The notes beneath the pieces are model-generated. The model was not told the origin of the DNA and searched no databases. It worked only from the letters and a program-made list of their open reading frames with translations. Made by a program: the position numbers and the translations under genes. Of a stretch of DNA of 64,000 nt, positions 57,078 through 64,000 are shown piece by piece; position 1 is the stretch's first letter; each line of letters opens with the position of its first letter. Source of the stretch: Haematococcus lacustris (lineage: Eukaryota > Chlorophyta > Chlorophyceae > Chlamydomonadales > Haematococcaceae); contig JASKMD010000008.1 in NCBI GenBank assembly GCA_030144725.1, positions 12,158,378 to 12,222,377 of the forward strand. The letters run 5' to 3'.

Positions 57078-57634
57078 GAATTGGAGTTGGCTGGCGAGCT
57101 TTTGGCGGCGAGGGTCAGGCAGCAATGCATCCCACCGGCTGGCCACCTGCAGCCACCTTCAACACAACCAAGGCACCTCATCAGCTGGTGTAGGCAGCTG
57201 ACAGCACACATGGCAGGCACAAGGCAGTTGACAGCACACAAGGCAGCTACCTGAGCACCATAGGCTGGTACCTTACTGCAAGGAGCACTCACCTTGCTGT
57301 TTTCCGGCCCTTCAATGTAGTGGCCCGGCCTCGCTGGGTCAGGTAGGGCACCGTTCCTGAACTTGTCCAAGGAGGTGACCCCTGCCTCCGTTAGCACCTT
57401 CAACATGCCGGCGTCATGCATCAAGCCGTAGAGGCCCCGGGTGTCGATGAAGATGTGCCGAGCACGGCACTTGCTGGTGGGAGTGAGGGCATAGGGAGTG
57501 GGGGGGCGGGGGGGCCTCGTCGACAGGTTGGTGGGCTGAGACTGCTCCCAAGGCACCATATCCAGCTGCCAGGCTGCCATGGCTGCCTCCATCTCTCTGG
57601 TGGTGTGCACACTCAGGCAAATTATTAACAGCAT
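57048..57634 (-). CDS. Small two-exon protein of unknown function
   Basis: Exon 1 (57293-57634) and exon 2 (57048-57146) are joined by a GTGAGT...TGCAG intron. Exon 1 contains AAMAAWQLDMVPWEQSQ, a Pro-rich linker, CRARHIFIDTRGLYGLMHDA and KVLTEAGVTSLDKFRNG; exon 2 ends SQLQFQLMLYFGVA and TGA. Starts are possible at ATG 57634 or 57592. I do not recognise it. The intact frame across the splice suggests a real or recently active gene, but it is short (about 145 residues) and may be a fragment of a mobile element. Confidence 0.4.
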
Positions 57635-57744
57635 TTTTGAGATTCAGAGCCTCGGACTTGGTACATAGTCAAATGAAGGCATTGTAAGATTGGGGGTTGA
57701 AACTAAAATTCGTGATTTTGCGCGGTTGGTGAGATACGGCCATG

Positions 57745-58021
57745 TGTAACGTGCGGAACCACGCTATATGCCGAGCAATCGTCTAGCGTGTGACTGCGAA
57801 GAAACTGCCATGGAGCGGAGTTACAGAGTACCTCGTGAGAGGGCTAGGGCTTAGAACGGGGCCCCCTGGAATCGAACCAGTTGTCCTCACAGCTTGCGCT
57901 GCTAGGCTTTAACCTGCCCTACTCACTCGGTAAAAGTAATGCGCACACCTGCGCCCGCCATAGGCAGTACACAGGTGTCGCGGGCAAAGGGGAACGGTGT
58001 CGCTCAAGGCTCGCCGTTACA
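57745..58021 (-). repeat. 3' LTR, 277 bp
   Basis: It starts TGTAACGGCGA on the minus strand and ends GTTACA, with a 6-bp terminal inverted repeat. It is preceded on the minus strand by a purine tract (eight G plus TGAA, 58022-58033) that fits a polypurine primer. Within it, minus-strand GGTTCGATTCC matches a tRNA B-box consensus; I regard this as a promoter-like coincidence or tRNA-derived piece, not a tRNA gene. Confidence 0.8.
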
Positions 58022-58251
58022 TTCACCCCCCCCAGAAGAGGTCCGTTCCGCCCAAGGAGATCCAAGGACTCGCAGCCAATACTGCTTATTTGGGCTAGTG
58101 TGAACCATGATTGGTTAACACACATGATAGCCAGGAGCATGATAGCTCAGGTGCAAGAATGCAACCATCCAGCCAGAAGGCTAGTCACACACACAGCACA
58201 ACCCATAGCACACCACAGCACCGTAGCAGGAACACTAATCAGGCTGGGTCT

Positions 58252-61200
58252 TCACTTGAGACAGTGGATGGCATTGTACTCAGCCAGAAGCTTGTCACAG
58301 CCAGTCAGGTTGGCTCGTGGCTCCCAGGTATTGAAGGAGGCGTCATAGCCTTCCCACTGGACCAGGAACTCCCCAGCCTTTCCTGCACGGACGTATCTGT
58401 GGTCAAGCAGACGCTCAACATAGTACACAGGAGTCTCATCCATCCATTCCACAGGAGGAGGCATGATGCCCACGTCACTGCCAGAGTACTTCTTGAGCAG
58501 TGACACATGGAAGACAGGGTGTAGCCTGCTCATGTTGGCAGGCAGAGTGAGTTTGTAGGCATTGGCATTGATCTTAGCCTCAACCACGAAGGGTCCTACA
58601 TAACGTGGCACAAACTTGCGGACCTTGCCAGTCTTAATGCGCAGGTTCCTGGTGCTCAGCAAGACCTGTGCACCCACCTCAAACTCCACGTCTTTCAGAC
58701 CAGTGTCAGCATGACGCTTGTACCTGGCCTGAGCATCAGCCATGTGCCGCCTTGCATGGGCAACACCTTCTTTCCACCAAGTGGCAAAGGCATGGGCAGA
58801 GGGACAGCGGCCGCCATCAGGCAGGTCACGCAGCCCAGGAGTGACAGGGCTCTGGCCTGTGTTGAGGAAGAAGGGCGTGGAGTGTATAGACTCCTGCCAT
58901 GAGTTGTTTACGGCAAACTCAGCCAAGGCAAGGTGATCAGGCCAGTCAGCCTGAGTGGGAGAGATGTAATGACGAAGCATTTCCTCAAGTACACGATTGT
59001 ACCTCTCAGTCTGGCCATCACTCTGTGGCCTGTAGGCAGTAGACATATTAGTCTTCATACCCAGCAGCTTTTTAACAGCATGCCAGAACTTATTATTAAA
59101 GTGTGCACCACGATCGGTGAGTACTTCAGCCGGAAGGCCGTGTAACCTGAATACATTGTTAATGAACAGCCGGGTGAAGGCCATGGCATTCATGGACTCC
59201 TTGCAGGGCACAAAGTGCACCATTTTGCTCAGGCGGTCAACAATGACACAGATGGCATCATAGCCATGGGTCCCAGTAGGCAGCTTGGTCACAAGGTCCA
59301 TAGACACATGCTCCCACCGATACCCTGGGATAGTCAGGGGTCTCAACAGACCACCTGGCTTAGAGTTGGAGGACTTATCGCGTTGACACGCATCACATGT
59401 CCCAACATAGTCCCTTACATCAGCACGCACAGTGTTCCACCAGAATACACGTGTGACACGCTCGAGGGTTTTGGTCATTCCCACATGGCCAGCATAGGCA
59501 GCATCATGCATCTCGTGCAGAATGTGCTCACGCAGTTCAGGCACATTGGGGACCACCACTAAGTCCTTACCAGAGATCCGCCAGAGACCATCAGTGTCCT
59601 GGTACATTCCAGAATGATCAGCTCCAGCAGTAAACGCAGGGTCCTGCTGGTATCCAAGGGTCAGTTGATCAGAAAGTCCCATAGGAGCAGCTGGAGCCGC
59701 AGGATACTGCGCTGTCTCATCCTGTGTAACAGGGGTCTCAGACCCTATCGGGTCCAACATGGCTTCAACACACGTGGTATCTTTCTCAAATTGTGACAGA
59801 GCAAGGGGGGATTTCGCACTGATGGCAGCCGGGGCAGCGGCACGAAGGCCAGCCTCACGAGCTCCCCCCCCCTCCAAAGAAAGCTTGGCCTGCCTCCTGG
59901 TGGTGACAGCACACACCGAGACACTTTCTGGAGAATCGTGCACAATCCGGGACAAAGGGTCTGCAGGGTTCACAGTGCCGGCAATATGCACAAGACTGTA
60001 TGAGAACCTGCTCATGAACTCCATCCACCGAGCCTGGCGCCTAGATAGCACTTTCTGGGTAGGCAAAGCAACCAGGGGTTGGTGATCAGTGAACAGAGTG
60101 AATGGCACGCCTTCTAAGTAGCAGCGCCATTCTTTGCATGCTGTGACTAAGGAGAGGAACTCCTGTTCACCAGTTGTGTAGTTGATCTCAGCAGGTGATA
60201 GCTTACGGCTTAAATAAGCCAATGGATAGCCATCCTGCATGAGGACTGCACCCAGTCCCTGAAGGGACGCATCACAGTAAACCTGGAACGGTTTGGTGTG
60301 ATCGGGTAGTCTCAGCATGGGAACTGCAGCGATGGCAGCTTTGAGAGCATTGAATGCTGTCAAAGGTACCTCAGGCCAGTCGTGCCATGGAAATGACTGA
60401 CCGCCTTTACCACAAAGATTTGTGAGAGGTGCAGCAATATTGCTGAAATTACAGACAAACTTGCGCACATAATTAGCAGCGCCAAGGAATGACTGCAATC
60501 CTTGGAGGGACTGGGTAATAGGCCAGTTAGCAATTGTTGAGACCTTATCAGGGTCTACAGCAATACCTCCAGAAGTGACCAGATGGCCTAAGAATTTAAG
60601 TGTATAACGCATAAACTCACATTTAGATAGTTTAGCATACAACTTATTCTTTCGCAGCAGTTCAAATACTTGCTTGAGGTGCAGCAGGTGATCCTGAACT
60701 GACCTAGACATGACAAGGATGTCATCCAGATACACCAAGGCACACTTACCCAGCACAGTAGCAAAGGCGTCGTTCATGACCCGTTGAAATGTAGCTGGAG
60801 CGTTGGTCAGTCCAAAGCATAACACTTTGAACTGAAAGTGACCTTCAGGTGTGCGGAAGGCCGTTTTAGGCACATCCTCAGGAGTGATCCTGATCTGGTG
60901 GTAACCAGCCTGCAGGTCTAGGGATGAGAAGACTTTGCAGCCAGACAGCTTGTCAAACAAGTCATCAATGCGAGGCAGTGGGTACTGGTCACGCAGTGTG
61001 ATCTTGTTGAGCTGCCTATAGTCTATACACATTCTCAGTTCACCTGACTTCTTCTGAACAAACAGGACAGGAGCTGCATAAGGAGAAGAGCTAGGCTCAA
61101 TCATACCTTTAGCCAGGAGGTCCTGTATCTGTTGCTTCAGCTCGTCATGCTCAGGCTTGCTTAGCCTGTACATGGGAGTGGCTGGAGGGCGGTTACCAGG

Positions 61201-62007
61201 CTCCAGGGGTATTGTATGACCCACTGGGCGGTCTGGTGGCAGGCCAGTGAGAGGTGTGAACACATCACTGTATTCTGCCAGCAGAGCATCCAACTGAGCT
61301 TTGATAGCATCAGGGAGACCATGAGGGGTCACCTCAGGTTGAGGCATGGCAGAGCCATCAGGGCTGATAACAGCCACAACGGCACGACCGCCTTTTCTCA
61401 ACCACCTTGCTGCTACCTTGGCAGTAGCCATTGGTACAGTAGCCTTCATGGCACTGATCAGAAAGGCAGGTGGAGGAGTGACCATGGGCTGCTTAATAGC
61501 AGGGAAAGCTGCAGGAGGTACTGCAGAATGACATGGTAACTGAACAGCAGGTTCACCTGGGCGGGCTAAAGACAAAGTCTTATGCTCATATGACAGTGTA
61601 GCTTGATTAGCAAACAACCAATCATCACCCAAAAGCACGTCATACCCTGTTACAAACCGGGGCATGACAGTCAGCTTGCACCTTGCATGGTGTCCTGGCA
61701 GAGACAAAGGCACTGAAACAAATCCATTGTAGGACAGTGACGCATTGTCTGCAAGCAGCCAGGTACGCTCAACGGCATACTTATGCACAGGCAAGTTATG
61801 TGCAGAGACAAAGTCTGCACTGATGAAAGAGTGAGTTGCTCCTGTGTCACACAGGAACTTAGCCACATGGCTATCTACAGTGCCTTCAAAAGAGAAGTGC
61901 AACGAACCACACTCAGCAGTTGATCCACAGATCAGTGCAGGAGGCACAGTTACAGCAGCATCCTTGAGTACACCAGAACAGTTTTGGCGTTCTGTCTGGG
62001 CAAGGTC
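58252..62007 (-). CDS. pol: Pol polyprotein (PR-RT-RH-IN-chromodomain)
   Basis: This frame is open from directly after the gag TAG to TGA at 58252, about 1250 residues. Protease: FLCDTGATHSFIS. Reverse transcriptase: YAAPVLFVQKKSGELRMCID, FSSLDLQAGYHQIRI and the catalytic YLDDILV. RNase H: VYCDASLQGLGAVLMQ, with TGEQEFLSLV and TDHQPL. Integrase: an HHCC finger (HVGMTKTLERV and CDACQRDK), MDLVTKLP, LTDRGAHFNN and YRPQSDGQTERYN, which carry the D, D and E positions. The C-terminus has a chromodomain (VERLLDHRYVRAGKAGEFLV, QWEGYDASFNTWEPRANL), which in this clade directs integration to marked chromatin. All catalytic residues that I can check are present and no frameshift is seen. The first visible codons follow gag in the same frame with no own ATG, so pol is probably made as a gag-pol fusion. 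Confidence 0.9.
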   Translation of the reverse strand, partial: DLAQTERQNCSGVLKDAAVTVPPALICGSTAECGSLHFSFEGTVDSHVAKFLCDTGATHSFISADFVSAHNLPVHKYAVERTWLLADNASLSYNGFVSVPLSLPGHHARCKLTVMPRFVTGYDVLLGDDWLFANQATLSYEHKTLSLARPGEPAVQLPCHSAVPPAAFPAIKQPMVTPPPAFLISAMKATVPMATAKVAARWLRKGGRAVVAVISPDGSAMPQPEVTPHGLPDAIKAQLDALLAEYSDVFTPLTGLPPDRPVGHTIPLEPGNRPPATPMYRLSKPEHDELKQQIQDLLAKGMIEPSSSPYAAPVLFVQKKSGELRMCIDYRQLNKITLRDQYPLPRIDDLFDKLSGCKVFSSLDLQAGYHQIRITPEDVPKTAFRTPEGHFQFKVLCFGLTNAPATFQRVMNDAFATVLGKCALVYLDDILVMSRSVQDHLLHLKQVFELLRKNKLYAKLSKCEFMRYTLKFLGHLVTSGGIAVDPDKVSTIANWPITQSLQGLQSFLGAANYVRKFVCNFSNIAAPLTNLCGKGGQSFPWHDWPEVPLTAFNALKAAIAAVPMLRLPDHTKPFQVYCDASLQGLGAVLMQDGYPLAYLSRKLSPAEINYTTGEQEFLSLVTACKEWRCYLEGVPFTLFTDHQPLVALPTQKVLSRRQARWMEFMSRFSYSLVHIAGTVNPADPLSRIVHDSPESVSVCAVTTRRQAKLSLEGGGAREAGLRAAAPAAISAKSPLALSQFEKDTTCVEAMLDPIGSETPVTQDETAQYPAAPAAPMGLSDQLTLGYQQDPAFTAGADHSGMYQDTDGLWRISGKDLVVVPNVPELREHILHEMHDAAYAGHVGMTKTLERVTRVFWWNTVRADVRDYVGTCDACQRDKSSNSKPGGLLRPLTIPGYRWEHVSMDLVTKLPTGTHGYDAICVIVDRLSKMVHFVPCKESMNAMAFTRLFINNVFRLHGLPAEVLTDRGAHFNNKFWHAVKKLLGMKTNMSTAYRPQSDGQTERYNRVLEEMLRHYISPTQADWPDHLALAEFAVNNSWQESIHSTPFFLNTGQSPVTPGLRDLPDGGRCPSAHAFATWWKEGVAHARRHMADAQARYKRHADTGLKDVEFEVGAQVLLSTRNLRIKTGKVRKFVPRYVGPFVVEAKINANAYKLTLPANMSRLHPVFHVSLLKKYSGSDVGIMPPPVEWMDETPVYYVERLLDHRYVRAGKAGEFLVQWEGYDASFNTWEPRANLTGCDKLLAEYNAIHCLK

Positions 62008-63883
62008 CTATTTGCTGGCCTTAGAAGGGCCAGAGCTGGGGCCAGGACCACCAGGGCCAGGGCCAGAACCAGGGCTAGGCCTGCCGCGCTTGCCGCTGCC
62101 CCCACCATCCCTGCTGCTGCCGCCACCACTCCTGCCACTGCCCGAGGCAGGCCTCTTCTGCTTGGCTGCCTTTTTAGCTGCGATGGCTTCCTTCAGCTTC
62201 CTGACCAGAGTATGGGTGCCCAGCTGACGCTGGGCTTGCTCAGGTGTCAGGCCAGCTGCCTTCTTTGGGCAGTCAGGCACCCAGTGGCCGTCAAGGCCAC
62301 ACCATAGGCAGTTGGTGGTGGGCTCACTGCCCAGGTCACCGTGATCAGTGGGCGCAGGAGCAGATGGGCCAGGCCTCGATGGGCCACCAACCTCACGGCG
62401 CAAGGCCGCTACCTGTGGGACAGGAGGGGCACTCTTCTTGGGAGGAGGAGGAGGCATGGCATTGCCAGCACAGGCGACGATAGCCTTATGGTTTTGAATA
62501 GATATTTTAATAACATCATCAAGGGTAGGATTAGTCAAGGTCAGAAGATCCTTGGTAACTGGGGTACGTAGGTCAGCTGCTAGGCCACGCATGAATGCGG
62601 ATACCATCATAGCATTGTCCATGCACATGGTACCAGCTAATATAAAGGTATTCCTGAAATCAGTGACATATGACTGTAAGGAAGTACCAGGTTTCATGGA
62701 CAGGTTATGCCCAGATAACAGCTTCTGACGAGCTGAGTCAATATCCTTAAATAGATCCTCACCAGTATACTGTATAAATTGTTCCTTAAGAACAGACCAA
62801 GTAGGATATGCTCCATTAGTAATAGCACACGTATCTCTTATGGATTGAAACCATAAGTCCCTTGCTCGACCGGTTAGGTACGAAGGGAAGAGGGCAGCAG
62901 GGTCAAAACCTTGTAGGGAGCAGTACAGCTCATAGTCCTCCAGAAATGTGACGGCACGACGGCCAGATGCAACGCTATTATCAGACCATTTATCAGGAGG
63001 GGGTAACCCCTTCTTGTAAGATGGATGCTGATTATAATTAGGCATATACATCATAGGTACACCAGTATAGGCAGATGCATGGGGGGCTGTGAAGCCAGGT
63101 GGCAGGGCATCAGTGTGTGCTTTCATGTGCATGTCAGTGTACCAGTGAGGAATCTCAACTGGTCTACCATGCTCATCATATAGTTTGGGTGTGACTACAC
63201 CAGGGTCACTGGCCGCACGGGTGGTCTGCCTGGGAGGGTTGGCACGAAGGCCGCTATTCCCATTTGACAGTGCAGGCCCAGATGGACTCTCACCACGCCT
63301 AGGAGAAGTACGAGGCTCTCTCCAAGGTGTACCAAACTGAGCAGGTGGGTCACCATGATACACAGGTGCATAATCAGGCAGGTCAGGCCAGTTATCTGGT
63401 CTGCCAAATATCCTCCTAGCCACATCAGGATGCAGTACTGCACCGGCATTATGGGGAGTACGGTAGTCATTAAGACGCGGCGTATATGCACCAGGATTAG
63501 TAGGGGACCTGTTAGGACCACCTGTACTGGGGGCAGCACCATTAACAAGATAAGTAGAAGGCATACGAGGGCCATTTCTATCTGTGGTAGCATGTCCACC
63601 AGCATAATTAGCAGCTCTAAAAGCTGATATACGTTGTGCAGCACGAGCAGATGCTGCAACATCAACCTGAACAGGCTGTGTAAAGTTTGCAGTAGGCCTC
63701 AAAGTACCAGGACTGGCAAACGACATCGGTCGGGCTGCAGTCAGAGGACTAGGACCTCTTACCGTGTTTTGAGCTGCAGCAACGTTGCCCTCCAGGGAAT
63801 CCAGGCGTTGTTGCACAGATGAAAGGGCAGCATTACGCTGTGCCAGAGCAGCCACCAGCTCGCGATTGCGTTGTTCCAGCTTT
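62008..63883 (-). CDS. gag: Gag with zinc knuckle, N-terminus truncated
   Basis: This is the structural capsid protein of the retrotransposon. The frame is open from just after a TGA near 63884 to TAG at 62008-62010. It starts with a coiled-coil-like stretch (LEQRNRELVAALAQRNAALS), then a Pro/Asn-rich linker. A capsid-type region follows (DLFKDIDSARQKLLSGHNLS, SLQSYVTDFRNTFILAGTMC, MVSAFMRGLAADLRTPV), then the CCHC knuckle CLWCGLDGHWVPDC and a Gly/Ser-rich basic tail. No in-frame ATG precedes the coiled coil. An ATG 14 bp inside the element end lies in another frame. This agrees with loss of the 5' LTR, leader and first gag codons. Confidence 0.8.
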
Positions 63884-63913
63884 CACGTTTGAGAGCATCG
63901 CCGTTACACCATG

Positions 63914-64000
63914 CTACAGTACTGTAGGTGCCTACAGTACTGTCGGGGTACCTCGCGAGTACACGAACAGTACTGTAGGCACCTACAGTACTGTAGGCAC
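63914..64000. repeat. Palindromic CTACAGTACTGTAG repeats at the window end
   Basis: The unit CTACAGTACTGTAGG occurs repeatedly (63914, about 63966 and 63982) in head-to-head arrangement with GGTGCC/GGCACC spacers. Each unit is itself a palindrome, so the stretch can form hairpins. It is the target region of the retrotransposon and continues past the window. Confidence 0.6.

Larger units (their letters stand above)
57745..63908 (-). mobile_element. Ty3/Gypsy chromovirus-type LTR retrotransposon with one LTR reduced to 11 bp
   Basis: Both ends are bounded by CCATG (57740-57744 and 63909-63913), a 5-bp target duplication. Termini are TGTAAC...GTTACA. The 3' LTR (left) is complete, whereas the 5' side (right) keeps only the terminal TCGCCGTTACA before coding-like sequence begins. 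Order on the minus strand is gag, protease, reverse transcriptase, RNase H, integrase and chromodomain. This order and the chromodomain place it among the chromoviruses. Confidence 0.85.

Noticed and set aside
57830..57905. tRNA gene suggested by GGTTCGATTCC
   Set aside because: No cloverleaf with acceptor, D and anticodon arms could be built around it; it lies within the retrotransposon LTR.

Overview
The window looks like nuclear DNA of a green alga, probably a chlorophyte of the Chlamydomonadales type. It is GC-rich. The genes are split by many short GT-AG introns, low-complexity Gln/Ala/Ser tracts are common, one gene fragment resembles plastid ribosomal protein S1, and the transposon mix (KDZ/Zisupton, hAT, Fanzor, Ty3 chromovirus) is typical of such genomes. 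Nothing suggests a bacterial operon: no ribosome-binding sites, no CRISPR and no recognisable tRNA or rRNA gene. The order assignment is an inference from style, not from a marker gene.

Layout from left to right. (1) 1-2884, minus strand: the first six exons of the ubiquitin-activating enzyme E1 (UBA1), cut by the window edge. (2) 3220-16032, minus: a complete multi-exon gene for the ribosome-biogenesis GTPase BMS1. (3) 16183-17320, plus: an unrecognised gene divergent from BMS1, with a doubtful frame change. (4) 18.9-24.3 kb: a nest of terminal-inverted-repeat elements that share a GTATTAATAC palindrome. One of them carries a degenerate hAT-like transposase gene. (5) 25.0-31.7 kb: an AGCCC satellite, then an alternating series of plastid-S1 C-terminal fragments (plus) and Fanzor/TnpB-like nuclease pseudogenes (minus), best explained by tandem duplication of a composite unit. 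(6) 31772-38848, minus: a complete Tudor-SN (TSN/SND1) gene. (7) 39243-41651: a deletion derivative of a hAT element with an exact 8-bp target duplication. (8) 42215-49455, minus: a large gene of unknown function, with a roughly 137-unit AGGGTC array in one intron. (9) 49577-56497: an apparently complete KDZ-type DNA transposon with TIRs of about 210 bp and an 8-9 bp target duplication. It encodes a KDZ transposase on the minus strand and, convergently, a second gene built from about 30 Gln/Pro-rich repeats of about 20 residues. (10) 57048-57634, minus: a small two-exon gene of unknown function whose 3' end is copied as an inverted repeat. (11) 57745-63908, minus: a Ty3/Gypsy chromovirus flanked by the target duplication CCATG. 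It has one 277-bp LTR, while the other LTR is reduced to 11 bp.

The housekeeping genes (UBA1, BMS1, TSN) act in ubiquitination, 40S subunit maturation and RNA metabolism and show no functional linkage. The intergenic and upstream spaces are where mobile DNA has accumulated. The most notable objects are the S1/Fanzor alternation, the KDZ element with its repeat-protein gene, and the chromovirus whose gag and pol share one frame separated by a single UAG. Exon boundaries were derived by eye from splice signals and from remembered family sequences. Treat them as good to a few bases where exact numbers are given and as approximate elsewhere.
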